In this document: positions 40,801 to 55,900 of the stretch, piece after piece
Numbering within the stretch: position 1 is the first letter of the stretch
Layout of the letters: each line of letters begins with the position of its first letter
Source of the DNA: Oscarella lobularis
Lineage: Eukaryota; Porifera; Homoscleromorpha; Homosclerophorida; Oscarellidae
NCBI RefSeq assembly: GCF_947507565.1
Contig: NC_089180.1
Location: 806,001-870,000 of the forward strand
DNA length: 64,000 nucleotides
Direction: 5' to 3'
Translations under genes and position numbers: made by a program
The notes under the pieces: model-generated
Seen by the model: the letters and a program-made list of their open reading frames with translations, nothing else
Told to the model about the DNA's origin: nothing
Databases searched by the model: none

Positions 40801-43025
40801 AACAAGTCTCTCCTGTAATAAACTACAGCAAAATTACAGGGGCTAGCAAACGGATCTCTCCTCTAATAAATTACAGCGAAATTACAGGGACTAGCCAACG
40901 GGTCTCTCCTGTAATAAATTACAGCGAAATTACAGAAGCTAGTCAACGGGTCTCTCCTGTAATAAATTAGAGCGAAATTAGAGAAGCTAGTCAACGGGTC
41001 TCTCATGTAATAAATTACAGCGAAATTACAGGGGCTAGCCAACGGGTCTCTCCTGTAGTAAATTAAAGCGAAATTACAGAGGCTAGCCAAAGGTTCTCTC
41101 CTGTAATAAATTACAGCGAAATTACAGAAGCTAGTCAACGGGTCTCTCCTGTAATAAATTAGAGCGAAATTAGAGAAGCTAGTCAACGAGTCTCTCATGT
41201 AATAAATTACAGCGAAATTACAGAAGCTAGTCAACGGGTCTCTCCTGTAATAAATTACAGCGAAATTAAAGGGGTTAGCGAACGAGTCTCTCCTGTAATA
41301 AATTAAAGCGAAATTACAGGAGGCTAGCAAAAGGGTCTCTCCTGTAATAAATTACAGCGAAATTACAGGGGATAGCCAACGGGTCTCTCCTGTAATAAAT
41401 TACAGCGAAATTACTGGGGCTAGATAACGGGTCTCTCCTGTAATAAACTACAGCGAAATTACAGGGGCTAGCCAACGGGTCTCTCCTATAATAAATTACA
41501 GCGAAATTACAGGGGCTAGCCAACGGGTCTCTCCTGTAATAAATTACAGCGAAATTACAGGGGCTAGCCAACGGGTCTCTCCTGTAATAATTTACAGCGA
41601 AATTACAGGGGCTAGCCAAGGGGTCTCTCCTGAAATAAATCACAGCGAAATTACAGGGGCTAGCCAACGGGTCTCTCCTGTAATAAATTAAAGCGAAATT
41701 ACAGGGAGTTAGCCAACGGGTCTCTCCTGTAATAAATTACAGCAAAATTACAGGGGCTACCCAACGGGTCTCTTATGTAATAAATTACACCAACAGGTCT
41801 CTCCTGTAATAAATTACAGCGAAATTACAGAGGATAGCGAACAAGTCTCTCCTGTAATAAATTACAGAAAAATTACAGAGGCTAGCAAACGGGTCTCTCC
41901 TGTAATAAATTACAGCGAAATTACAGGGGCTAGAAAACGGATCTCTCCTGTAATAAATTACAGCGAAATTACAGGGGCTAGCAAACGGATCTCTCCTGTA
42001 ATAAATTACAGCGAAATTACAGGGACTAGCAAACGGGTCTCTCCTGTAATAAATTACAGCATTATTACAGAGGCTAGCAAACGGGTTTCTCCTGTAATAA
42101 ATTACAGCGAAATTACAGGGGCTAGAAAACGGATCTCTCCTGTAATAAATTACAGCGAAATTACAGGGGCTAGCCAAAGGGTCTCTCCTGTAATAAATTA
42201 CAGCGAAATTAAAGAGGCTAGCCAACGGGTCTCTCCTGTAATAAATTACAGCGAAATTAGAGGAGGTTAGCAAACGGATCTCTCCTGTAATAAATTACAG
42301 CGAAATTACAGGGGCTAGCAAATGGATCTCTCCTGTAATAAATTACAGCGAAATTACAGGGGCTAGCCAACGGGTCTCTCCTGTAATAAATTACAGCGAA
42401 ATTACAGGGGTTAGCCAACGGGTCTCTCCTGTAATAAATTACAGCGAAATTACAGGAGCTAGCCAACGGGTCTCTCCTGTAATCAATTACAGCAAAATTA
42501 CAGGGGCTAGCCAAAGAGTCTCTCATGTAATAAATTAGAGCGAAATTAGAGAAGCTAGTCAACGGGTCTCTCATGTAATAAATTACAGCGAAATTACAGG
42601 AGCTAGCCAACGGGTCTCTCCTGTAATAAATTACAGCGAAATTACAGAAGCTAGTCAACGGGTCTCTCCTGTAATAAATTAGAGCGAAATTAGAGAAGCT
42701 AGTCAAAGGGTCTCTCATGTAACAAATTACAGCGAAATTACAGGGGCTAGCCAACGGGTCTCTCCTGTAGTAAATTAAAGCGAAATTACAGAGGCTAGCC
42801 AAAGGTTCTCTCCTGTAATAAATTACAGCGAAATGACAGAAGCTAGTCAACGGGTCTCTCCTGTAATAAATTAGAGCGAAATTAGAGAAGCTAGTCAACG
42901 AGTCTCTCATGTAATAAATTACAGCGAAATTACAGAAGCTAGTCAACGGGTCTCTCCTGTAATAAATTACAGCGAAATTAAAGGGGTTAGCGAACGAGTC
43001 TCTCCTGTAATAAATTAAAGCGAAA

Positions 43026-45256
43026 TTAAAGGAGGCTAGCAAAAGGGTCTCTCCTGTAATAAATTACAGCGAAATTACAGGGGATAGCCAACGGGTCTCT
43101 CCTGTAATAAATTACAGCGAAATTACTGGGGCTAGATAACGGGTCTCTCCTGTAATAAACTACAGCGAAATTACAGGGGCTAGCCAACGGGTCTCTCCTA
43201 TAATAAATTACAGCGAAATTACAGGGGCTAGCCAACGGGTCTCTCCTGTAATAAATTACAGCGAAATTACAGGGGCTAGCCAACGGGTCTCTCCTGTAAT
43301 AATTTACAGCGAAATTACAGGGGCTAGCCAAGGGGTCTCTCCTGAAATAAATCACAGCGAAATTACAGGGGCTAGCCAACGGGTCTCTCCTGTAATAAAT
43401 TAAAGCGAAATTACAGGGGATAGCAAACGGGTCTCTCCTGTAATAAATGACGCGCGAAATTACAGGGGCTAGCCAAAGAGTCTCTCATGTAATAAATTAG
43501 AGCGAAATTAGAGAAGCTAGTCAACGGGTCTCTCATGTAATAAATTACAGCGAAATTACAGGGGCTAGCCAACGGGTCTCTCCTGTAGTAAATTAAAGCG
43601 AAATTACAGAGGCTAGCCAAAGGTTCTCTCCTGTAATAAATTACAGCGAAATTACAGGGGATAGCCAACGAGTCTCTCATGTAATAAATTACAGCGAAAT
43701 TACAGAAGCTAGTCAACGGGTCTCTCCTGTAATAAATTATAGCGAAATTACAGGGGCTGGCCAACGGGTCTCTCCTGTAATAAATTACAGCGAAATTACA
43801 GGGGCTGGCCAACGGGTCTCTCCTGTAATAAATTATAGCGAAATTACAGGGGGTTAGCGAACAAGTCTCTCCTGTAATAAATTACAACGAAATTACAGGG
43901 GCTAACCAACGCGTCTCTCCTGTAATAAATTACAGCGAAATTACAAGGGGTTAGCCAACGGGTCTCTCCTGTAATAAATTAAAGCGAAATTACAGAGGCT
44001 AGCCAACAAGTCTCTCCTGTAATAAACTACAGCAAAATTACAGGGGCTAGCAAACGGATCTCTCCTCTAATAAATTACAGCGAAATTACAGGGACTAGCC
44101 AACGGGTCTCTCCTGTAATAAATTACAGCGAAATTACAGGGGCTAGCTAACGGGTCTCTCCTGTAATAAATTAAAGCGAAATTACAGGGGCTAGCCAAAG
44201 AGTCTCTCATGTAATAAATTAGAGCGAAATTAGAGAAGCTAGTCAACGGGTCTCTCATGTAATAAATTACAGCGAAATTACAGGGGCTAGCCAACGGGTC
44301 TCTCCTGTAGTAAATTAAAGCGAAATTACAGAGGCTAGCCAAAGGTTCTCTCCTGTAATAAATTACAGCGAAATTACAGGGGATAGCCAACGAGTCTCTC
44401 ATGTAATAAATTACAGCGAAATTAAAGGGGTTAGCGAGCGAGTCTCTCCTGTAATAAATTAAAGCGAAATTAAAGGAGGCTAGCAAAAGGGTCTCTCCTG
44501 TAATAAATTACAGCGAAATTACAGGGGATAGCCAACGGGTCTCTCCTGTAATAAATTACAGCGAAATTACTGGGGCTAGATAACGTGTCTCTCCTGTAAT
44601 AAACTACAGCGAAATTACAGGGGCTAGCCAACGGGTCTCTCCTATAATAAATTACAGCGAAATTACAGGGGCTAGCCAACGGGTCTCTCCTGTAATAAAT
44701 TACAGCGAAATTACAGGGGCTAGCCAACGGGTCTCTCCTGTAATAATTTACAGCGAAATTACAGGGGCTAGCCAAGGGGTCTCTCCTGAAATAAATCACA
44801 GCGAAATTACAGGGGCTAGCCAACGGGTCTCTCCTGTAATAAATGCAAGCGAAATTACAGGGGATAGCAAACGGGTCTCTCCTGTAATAAATGACGCGCG
44901 AAATTACAGGGGCTAGCCAAAGAGTCTCTCATGTAATAAATTAGAGCGAAATTAGAGAAGCTAGTCAACGGGTCTCTCATGTAATAAATTACAGCGAAAT
45001 TACAGGGGCTAGCCAACGGGTCTCTCCTGTAGTAAATTAAAGCGAAATTACAGAGGCTAGCCAAAGGTTCTCTCCTGTAATAAATTACAGCGAAATTACA
45101 GGGGATAGCCAACGAGTCTCTCATGTAATAAATTACAGCGAAATTACAGAAGCTAGTCAACGGGTCTCTCCTGTAATAAATTATAGCGAAATTACAGGGG
45201 CTGGCCAACGGGTCTCTCCTGTAATAAATTACAGCGAAATTACAGGGGCTGGCCAA
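43026..45256. repeat. higher-order duplication within the array (offset about 1,444 bp)
   Basis: The unit series at 43,026-43,812 recurs at 44,470-45,256 with the same variant order and only a few differences. The same 354-bp core series also appears at about 41,314 and 52,563. Confidence 0.8.
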
Positions 45257-46011
45257 CGGGTCTCTCCTGTAATAAATTATAGCGAAATTACAGGGGGTTA
45301 GCGAACAAGTCTCTCCTGTAATAAATTACAACGAAATTACAGGGGCTAACCAACGCGTCTCTCCTGTAATAAATTACAGCGAAATTACAAGGGGTTAGCC
45401 AACGGGTCTCTCCTGTAATAAATTAAAGCGAAATTACAGAGGCTAGCCAACAAGTCTCTCCTGTAATAAACTACAGCAAAATTACAGGGGCTAGCAAACG
45501 GATCTCTCCTCTAATAAATTACAGCGAAATTACAGGGACTAGCCAACGGGTCTCTCCTGTAATAAATTACAGCGAAATTACAGGGGCTAGCTAACGGGTC
45601 TCTCCTGTAATAAATTAAAGCGAAATTACAGGGGCTAGCAAATAGATCTCTCCTGTAATAAATTACAGCGAAAATACAGGGGCTAGCCAAAGGGTCTCTC
45701 CTGTAGTAAATTAAAGCGAAATTACAGGAGGTTAGCCAAAGGGTCTCTCCTGTAATAAATTACAGCGAAATTACAGGGGATAGCCAACGGGTCTCTCCTG
45801 TAATAAATTACAGCGAAATTACAGGGGCTAGCCAACGGGTCTCTCCTGTAATAAATTACAGCGAAATTACAGGGGCTAGCCAACGGGTCTCTCCTGTAAT
45901 AATTTACAGCGAAATTACAGGGGCTAGCCAAGGCGTCTCTCCTGTAATAAATTACAGCGAAATTACAGGGGGTTAGCCAACAAGTCTCTCCTGTAATAAA
46001 TTACAGCGAAA

Positions 46012-46939
46012 TTAGAGGAGGTTAGCGAACGCGTCTCTCCAGTAGTAAACTACAGCGAAATTACAGGGACTAGCAAATGGATCTCTCCTGTAATAAATTA
46101 CAGCGAAATTACAGGGGCCAGCAAACGGATCTCTCCTGTAATAAATTAGAGCGAAATTAGAGAAGCTAGCCAACGGGTCTCTCCTGTAATAAATTACAGC
46201 AAAATTAAGAGGGCTAACAAACGGGTATCTCCTGTAATAAACTACAGAAAAATTACAGGGGCTCGCCAACGGGTCTCTCCTGTAATAAATTACAGCGAAA
46301 TTACAGGGGCTAGCTAACGGGTCTCTCCTGTAATAAACTACAGCAAAATTACAGGGGCTAGCCAACGGGTCTCTTATGTAATAAATTACAGCGAAATTAC
46401 AGAGGCTAGCCAACGGGTCTCTCCTGTAATAAATTACAACGAAATTAAGAGGGCTAACCAACAAGTCTCTCCTGTAATAAAGTACAGCGAAATTACAGGG
46501 GATAGCCAACGCATCTCTCCTGTAATAAACTACAGAAATTACAGGGGCTAGCCAACGGGTCTCTCCTGTAATAAATTACAGCGAAATTACAGAGGCTAGC
46601 CAAAGGTTCTCTCCTGTAATAAATTACAGCGAAATTACAGGGCTAACCAAACGGGTCTCGCCTGTAATAAATGACAGCGAAATTACAGGGGCTAGCTAAC
46701 GGGTCTCTCCTGTAATAAATGACAGCGAAATTACAGGGGCTAGAAAACGGATCTCTCCTGTAATAAATTACAGCGAAAATACAGGGGCTAGCCAACAAGT
46801 CTCTCCTGTAATAAATTACAGCGAAATTACAGAAGCTAGTCAACGGGTCTCTCCTGTAATAAATTAGAGCGAAATTAGAGAAGCTAGTCAACGGGTCTCT
46901 CATGTAATAAATTACAGCGAAATTACAGGGGCTAGCCAA
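46012..46939. repeat. higher-order duplication within the array (offset about 10,639 bp)
   Basis: The variant order at 35,373-36,300 recurs here almost without change. Parts recur again at 49,095-49,391, 54,298-54,750 and 58,037-58,537, showing repeated block duplication. Confidence 0.8.
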
Positions 46940-49900
46940 CGGGTCTCACCTGTAATAAATTACAGCGAAATTAAAGGGGGTAGCCAACGGGTCTCTCCTG
47001 TAGTAAATTAAAGCGAAATTAAAGAGGCTAGCCAAAGGTTCTCTCCTGTAATAAATTACAGCGAAATTACAGGGGATAGCCAACGGGTCTCTTCTGTAAT
47101 AAATTACAGCGAAATTACTGGGGCTAGATAACGGGTCTCTCCTGTAATAAACTACAGCGAAATTACAGGGGCTAGCCAACGGGTCTCTCCTATAATAAAT
47201 TACAGCGAAATTACAGGGGCTAGCCAACGGGTCTCTCCTGTAATAAATTACAGCGAAATTACAGGGGCTAGCCAACGGGTCTCTCATGTAATAATTTACA
47301 GCGAAATTACAGGGGCTAGCCAAGGGGTCTCTCCTGAAATAAATCACAGCGAAATTACAGCGGCTAGCCAACGAGTCTCTCATATAATAAATTACAGCGA
47401 AATTACAGGGGATAGCCAACGCGTCTCTCCTGTATTAAACTACAGCAAAATTACAGGGGCTAGCAAACGGATCTCTCCTGTAATAAATTACAGCGAAAAT
47501 ACAGGGGCTAGCCAAAGGGTCTCTCCTGTAATAAATTACAGCGAAATTACCGGGGCTAACCAACGGGTCTCTCCTGTAATAAACTACAGCGAAATTAAAG
47601 AAGCTAGTCAACGGGTCTCTCATGTAATAAATTACAGCGAAATTACAGGGGCTAGCCAACGGGTCTCTCCTGTAATAAATTACAGCGAAAATACAGGGGC
47701 TAGCCAAAGGGTCTCTCCTGTAATAAATTGCAGCGAAATTACAGGGGCTAGCCAACGAGTCTCTCACGTAATAAATTACAGCGAAATTAGAGAAGCTAGT
47801 CAACGGGTCTCTCATGTAATAAATTACAGCGAAATTATAGGGGCTAGCAAATGGATCTCCTGTAATAAATTACAGCGAAATTACAGGAGGTTAGCCAACG
47901 GGTCTCTACTGTAATAAATTACAGCGAAATTACAGGGGATAGCCAACGCGTCTCTCCTGTAATAAACTACAGCAAAATTACAGGGGCTAGCAAACGGATC
48001 TCTCCTGTAATAAATTACAGCGAAATTACAGGGGCTAGCAAATGGATCTCTCCTGTAATAAATTACAGCGAAAATACAGGGGCTAGGCAAAGGCTCTCTC
48101 CTGTAATAAATTACAGCGAAATTAACGGGGCTAACCAACGGGTCTCTCGTGTAATAAACTACAGCGAAATTAGAGAAGCTAGTCAACGGGTCTCTCATGT
48201 AATAAATTACAGCGAAATTACAGGGGCTAGCCAACGGGTCTCTCCTGTAATAAATTACAGCGAAAATACAGGGGCTAGCCAAAGGGTCTCTCCTGTAATA
48301 AATTACAGCGAAATTACAGGGGCTAGGCAACGAGTCTCTCATGTAATAAATTACAGCGAAATTACAGAAGCTAGTCAACGGGTCTCTCCTGTAATAAATT
48401 ACAGCGAAATTACAGGGGCTAACCAACGGGTCTCTCCTGTAATAAACTACAGCGAAATTACAGGGGCTAGCCAACGGGTCTCTCCTGTAATAAATTACAG
48501 CGAAATTACAGGGGGTTAGCCAACGGGTCTCTCCTGTAATAAATTACAGCGAAATTACAGGGGATAGCCAACGTGTTCTCTCCTGTAATAAACTACAGCG
48601 AAATTACAGGGGGTTAGCCAACGGGTTCTCTCCTGTAATAAATTACAGCGAAAATACAGGGGCTAACCAAGGGGTCTCTCCTGTAATAAATTACAGCGAA
48701 ATTACAGGGGGTTAGCCAACAAGTCTCTCCTGTAATAAATTCCAGCGAAATTACAAGGGATAGCCAACGCGTCTCTCCTGTAATAAACTACAGCAAAATT
48801 ACAGGGGCTAGCCAACGGGTCTCTTATGTAATAAATTACAGCGAAATTACAGAGGCTAGCCAACGGGTCTCTCCTGTAATAAATTACAGCGAAATTACAG
48901 GGGGTTAGCCAACAAGTCTCTCCTGTAATAAATTACAGCGAAATTACAGGGGATAGCCAACGCATCTCTCCTGTAATAAACTACAGAAATTACAGGGGCT
49001 AGCCAACGGGTCTCTCCTGTAATAAATTACAGCGAAATTACAGAGGCTAGCCAAAGGTTCTCTCCTGTAATAAATTACAGCGAAATTACAGGGGCTAACC
49101 AAACGGGTCTCGCCTGTAATAAATGACAGCGAAATTACAGGGGCTAGCTAACGGGTCTCTCCTGTAATAAATGACAGCGAAATTACAGGGGCTAGAAAAC
49201 GGATCTCTCCTGTAATAAATTACAGCGAAAATACAGGGGCTAGCCAACAAGTCTCTCCTGTAATAAATTACAGCGAAATTACAGAAGCTAGTCAACGGGT
49301 CTCTCCTGTAATAAATTAGAGCGAAATTAGAGAAGCTAGTCAACGGGTCTCTCATGTAATAAATTACAGCGAAATTACAGGGGCTAGCCAACGGGTCTCA
49401 CCTGTAATAAATTACAGCGAAATTAAATGGGGTAGCCAACGGGTCTCTCCTGTAGTAAATTAAAGCGAAATTAAAGAGGCTAGCCAAAGGTTCTCTCCTG
49501 TAATAAATTACAGCGAAATTACAGGGGATAGCCAACGGGTCTCTCCTGTAATAAATTACAGCGAAATTACTGGGGCTAGATAACGGGTCTCTCCTGTAAT
49601 AAACTACAGCGAAATTACAGGGGCTAGCCAAAGGGTCTCTCCTATAATAAATTACAGCGAAATTACAGGGGCTAGCCAACGGGTCTCTCCTGTAATAAAT
49701 TACAGCGAAATTACAGGGGCTAGCCAACGGGTCTCTCATGTAATAATTTACAGCGAAATTACAGGGGCTAGCCAAGGGGTCTCTCCAGAAATAAATCACA
49801 GCGAAATTACAGCGGCTAGCCAACGAGTCTCTCATATAATAAATAACAGCAAAATTACAGAAGCTAGTCAACGGGTCTCTCCTGTAATTAAAGCGAAATT

Positions 49901-52900
49901 ACAGGGAGTTAGCCAACGGGTCTCTCCTGTAATAAATTACAGCAAAATTACAGGGGCTAGCCAACGGGTCTCTTATGTAATAAATTACACCAACGGGTCT
50001 CTCCTGTAATAAACTACAGCGAAATTACAGGGGGTTAGCCAACAAGTCTCTCCTGTAATAAATTACAGCGAAATTACAGGGGATAGCGAACAAGTCTCTC
50101 CTGTAATAAATTACAGCAAAATTACAGAGGCTAGCAAACGGGTCTCTCCTGTAATAAATTACAGCGAAATTACAGGGGCTAGAAAACGGATCTCTCCTGT
50201 AATAAATTACAGCGAAATTACAGGGGCTAGCAAACGGATCTCTCCTGTAATAAATTACAGCGAAATTACAGGGACTAGCAAACAGGGTCTCTCCTGTAAT
50301 AAATTACAGCAAAATTACAGAGGCTAGCAAACGGGTTTCTCCTCTAATAAATTACAGCGAAATTACAGGGGCTAGAAAAGGGATCTCTCCTGTAATAAAT
50401 TACAGCGAAATTACAGGGGCTAGCCAAAGGGTCTCTCCAGTAATAAATTACAGCGAAATTAAAGGGGCTAGCCAACGGGTCTCTCCTGTAATAAATTACA
50501 GCGAAATTAGAGGAGGTTAGCAAACGGATCTCTCCTGTAATAAATTACAGCGAAATTACAGGGGCTAGCAAATGGATCTCTCCTGTAATAAATTACAGCG
50601 AAATTACAGGGGCTAGCCAACGGGTCTCTCCTGTAATAAATTACAGCGAAATTACAGGGGTTAGCCAACGGGTCTCTCCTGTAATAAATTACAGCAAAAT
50701 TACAGGAGCTAGCCAACGGGTCTCTGCTGTAATAAATTACAGCGAAATTACAGGAGCTAGCCAACGGGTCATTACAGCAAAATTACAGGGGCTAGCCAAA
50801 GAGTCTCTCATGTAATAAATTAGAGCGAAATTAGAGAAGCTAGTCAACGGGTCTCTCATGTAATAAATTACAGCGAAATTACAGGAGCTAGCCAACGGGT
50901 CTCTCCTGTAATAAATTACAGCGAAATTACAGAAGCTAGTCAACGGGTCTCTCCTGTAATAAATTAGAGCGAAATTAGAGAAGCTAGTCAACGGGTCTCT
51001 CATGTAATAAATTACAGCGAAATTACAGGGGCTAGCCAACGGGTCTCTCCTGTAGTAAATTAAAGCGAAATTACAGAGGCTAGGCAAAGGTTCTCTCCTG
51101 TAATAAATTACAGCGAAATTACAGAAGCTAGTCAACGGGTCTCTCCTGTAATAAATTAGAGCGAAATTAGAGAAGCTAGTCAACGAGTCTCTCATGTAAT
51201 AAATTACAGCGAAATTACAGAAGCTAGTCAACGGGTCTCTCCTGTAATAAATTACAGCGAAATTAAAGGGGTTAGCGAACGAGTCTCTCCTGTAATAAAT
51301 TAAAGCGAAATTACAGGAGGCTAGCAAAAGGGTCTCTCCTGTAATAAATTACAGCGAAATTACAGGGGATAGCCAACGGGTCTCTCCTGTAATAAATTAC
51401 AGCGAAATTACTGGGGCTAGATAACGGGTCTCTCCTGTAATAAACTACAGCGAAATTACAGGGGCTAGCCAACGGGTCTCTCCTATAATAAATTACAGCG
51501 AAATTACAGGGGCTAGCCAACGGGTCTCTCCTGTAATAAATCACAGCGAAATTACAGGGGCTAGCCAACGGGTCTCTCCTGTAATAAATTAAAGCGAAAT
51601 TACAGGGAGTTAGCCAACGGGTCTCTCCTGTAATAAATTACAGCAAAATTACAGGGGCTACCCAACGGGTCTCTTATGTAATAAATTACAGCGAAATTAC
51701 AGGGGGTTAGCCAACAAGTCTCTCCTGTAATAAATTACAGCGAAATTACAGAGGATAGCGAACAAGTCTCTCCTGTAATAAATTACAGCAAAATTACAGA
51801 GGCTAGCAAACGGGTCTCTCCTGTAATAAATTACAGCGAAATTACAGGGGCTAGAAAACGGATCTCTCCTGTAATAAATTACAGCGAAATTACAGGGGCT
51901 AGCCAAAGGGTCTCTCCTGTAATAAATTACAGCGAAATTAAAGGGGCTAGCCAACGGGTCTCTCCTGTATTAAATTACAGCGAAATTAGAGGAGGTTAGC
52001 AAACGGATCTCTCCTGTAATAAATTACAGCGAAATTACAGGGGCTAGCAAATGGATCTCTCCTGTAATAAATTACAGCGAAATTACAGGGGCTAGCCAAC
52101 GGGTCTCTCCTGTAATAAATTACAGCGAAATTACAGGGGTTAGCCAACGGGTCTCTCCTGTAATAAATTACAGCGAAATTACAGGAGCTAGCCAACGGGT
52201 CTCTCCTGTAATCAATTACAGCAAAATTACAGGGGCTAGCCAAAGAGTCTCTCATGTAATAAATTAGAGCGAAATTAGAGAAGCTAGCCAACGGGTCTCT
52301 CCTGTAGTAAATTAAAGCGAAATTACAGAGGCTAGCCAAAGGTTCTCTCCTGTAATAAATTACAGCGAAATGACAGAAGCTAGTCAACGGGTCTCTCCTG
52401 TAATAAATTAGAGCGAAATTAGAGAAGCTAGTCAACGAGTCTCTCATGTAATAAATTACAGCGAAATTACAGAAGCTAGTCAACGGGTCTCTCCTGTAAT
52501 AAATTACAGCGAAATTAAAGGGGTTAGCGAACGAGTCTCTCCTGTAATAAATTAAAGCGAAATTAAAGGAGGCTAGCAAAAGGGTCTCTCCTGTAATAAA
52601 TTACAGCGAAATTACAGGGGATAGCCAACGGGTCTCTCCTGTAATAAATTACAGCGAAATTACTGGGGCTAGATAACGGGTCTCTCCTGTAATAAACTAC
52701 AGCGAAATTACAGGGGCTAGCCAACGGGTCTCTCCTATAATAAATTACAGCGAAATTACAGGGGCTAGCCAACGGGTCTCTCCTGTAATAAATTACAGCG
52801 AAATTACAGGGGCTAGCCAACGGGTCTCTCCTGTAATAATTTACAGCGAAATTACAGGGGCTAGCCAAGGGGTCTCTCCTGAAATAAATCACAGCGAAAT

Positions 52901-55900
52901 TACAGGGGCTAGCCAACGGGTCTCTCCTGTAATAAATTAAAGCGAAATTACAGGGGATAGCAAACGGGTCTCTCCTGTAATAAATGACGCGCGAAATTAC
53001 AGGGGCTAGCCAAAGAGTCTCTCATGTAATAAATTAGAGCGAAATTAGAGAAGCTAGTCAACGGGTCTCTCATGTAATAAATTACAGCGAAATTACAGGG
53101 GCTAGCCAACGGGTCTCTCCTGTAGTAAATTAAAGCGAAATTACAGAGGCTAGCCAAAGGTTCTCTCCTGTAATAAATTACAGCGAAATTACAGGGGATA
53201 GCCAACGAGTCTCTCATGTAATAAATTACAGCGAAATTACAGAAGCTAGTCAACGGGTCTCTCCTGTAATAAATTAAAGCGAAATTACAGGAGGCTAGAA
53301 AAAGGGTCTCTCCTCTAATAAATTACAGCGAAATTAAAGGGGGTAGCCAACGGGTCTCTCCTGTAATAAATTATAGCGAAATTACAGGGGCTGGCCAACG
53401 GGTCTCTCCTGTAATAAATTACAGCGAAATTACAGGGGCTGGCCAACGGGTCTCTCCTGTAATAAATTATAGCGAAATTACAGGGGGTTAGCGAACAAGT
53501 CTCTCCTGTAATAAATTACAACGAAATTACAGGGGCTAACCAACGCGTCTCTCCTGTAATAAATTACAGCGAAATTACAAGGGGTTAGCCAACGGGTCTC
53601 TCCTGTAATAAATTAAAGCGAAATTACAGAGGCTAGCCAACAAGTCTCTCCTGTAATAAACTACAGCAAAATTACAGGGGCTAGCAAACGGATCTCTCCT
53701 CTAATAAATTACAGCGAAATTACAGGGACTAGCCAACGGGTCTCTCCTGTAATAAATTAAAGCGAAATTACAGACGCTAGCCAACAAGTCTCTCCTGTAA
53801 TAAACTACAGCAAAATTACAGGGGCTAGCAAACGGATCTCTCCTCTAATAAATTACAGCGAAATTACAGGGGCTAGCTAACGGGTCTCTCCTGTAATAAA
53901 TTAAAGCGAAATTACAGGGGCTAGCAAATAGATCTCACCTGTAATAAATTACAGCGAAAATACAGGGGCTAGCCAAAGGGTCTCTCCTGTAGTAAATTAA
54001 AGCGAAATTACAGGAGGCTAGCCAAAGGGTCTCTCCTGTAATAAATTAAAGCGAAATTACAGGGGATAGCCAACGGGTCTCTCCTGTAATAAATTACAGC
54101 GAAATTACAGGGGCTAGCCAACGGGTCTCTCCTATAATAAATTACAGCGAAATTACAGGGGCTAGCCAACGGGTCTCTCCTGTAATAATTTACAGCAAAA
54201 TTACAGGGGCTAGCCAAGGCGTCTCTCCTGTAATAAATTACAGCGAAATTACAGGGGGTTAGCCAACAAGTCTCTCCTGTAATAAATTACAGCGAAATTA
54301 GAGGAGGTTAGCGAACGCGTCTCTCCAGTAGTAAACTACAGCGAAATTACAGGGGCTAGCAAATGGATCTCTCCTGTAATAAATTACAGCGAAATTACAG
54401 GGGCCAGCAAACGGATCTCTCCTGTAATAAATTAGAGCGAAATTAGAGAAGCTAGCCAACGGGTCTCTCCTGTAATAAATTACAGCAAAATTAAGAGGGC
54501 TAACAAACGGGTATCTCCTGTAATAAACTACAGAAAAATTACAGGGGCTCGCCAACGGGTCTCTCCTGTAATAAATTACAGCGAAATTACAGGGGCTAGC
54601 TAACGGGTCTCTCCTGTAATAAACTACAGCAAAATTACAGGGGCTAGCCAACGGGTCTCTTATGTAATAAATTACAGCGAAATTACAGAGGCTAGCCAAC
54701 GGGTCTCTCCTGTAATAAATTACAACGAAATTAAGAGGGCTAACCAACAAGTCTCTCCTGTAATAAAGTACAGCGAAATTACAGGGGGTTAGCCAACAAG
54801 TCTCTCCTGTAATAAATTACAGCGAAATTACAGGGGATAGCGAACAAGTCTCTCCCGTAATAAATTACAGCAAAATTACAGGGGCTAGCAAACGGATCTC
54901 TCCTGTAATAAATTACAGCGAAATTACAGAGGCTAGCAAACGGATCTCTCCTGTAATAAATTACAGCAAAATTACAGGGGGTTAGCCAACAAGTCTCTCC
55001 TCTAATAAATTACAGCGAAATTACAGGGGCTAGCCAACGGGTCTCTCCTGTAGTAAACTACAGCGAAATTACAGAGGCTAGCCAACAAGTCTCTCCTGTA
55101 ATAAATAACAACGAAATTACAGGGGCTAGCCTACGGGTCTCTCCTGTAATAAATTACAGCTAAATTAAAGGGGTTAGCGAACGAGTCTCTCCTGTAATAA
55201 ATTAAAGCGAAATTACAGGGGGTTAGCCAACAAGTCTCTCCTGTAATAAATTACAGCGAAATTACAGGGGCTAGCCAACGGGTATCTCCTGTAGTAAATT
55301 AAAGCGAAATTACAGGAGGCTAGCAAAAGGGTCTCTCCTGTAATAAATTAGAGCGAAATTACTGGGGCTAGCTAATGGGTCTCTCCTGTAATAAATTACA
55401 GCGAAATTACAGGGGCTAGCCAACGGGTCTCTCCTGTAATAAATTACAGCGAAATTACAGGGGGTTAGCCAACAAGTCTCTCCTGTAATAAATTCCAGCG
55501 AAATTACAAGGGATAGCCAACGGGTCTCTCCTGTAATAATTTACAGCGAAATTACAGGGGCTAGCCAAGGGGTCTCTCCTGAAATAAATCACAGCGAAAT
55601 TACAGGGGCTAGCCAACGGGTCTCTCGTGTAATAAATTACAGCGAAATTAAAGGGGGTAGCCAACGGGTCTCTCCTGTAATAAATTAAAGCGAAATTACA
55701 GGGAGTTAGCCAACGGGTCTCTCCTGTAATAAATTACAGCGAAATTACAGGGGCTAGCTAACGGGTCTCTCCTGTTATAAATTACAGCAAAATTACAGGG
55801 GCTCGCCAACGGGTCTCTTATGTAATAAATTACACCAACGGGTCTCTCCTGTAATAAACTACAGCGAAATTACAAGGGGTTAGCCAACGGGTCTCTCCTG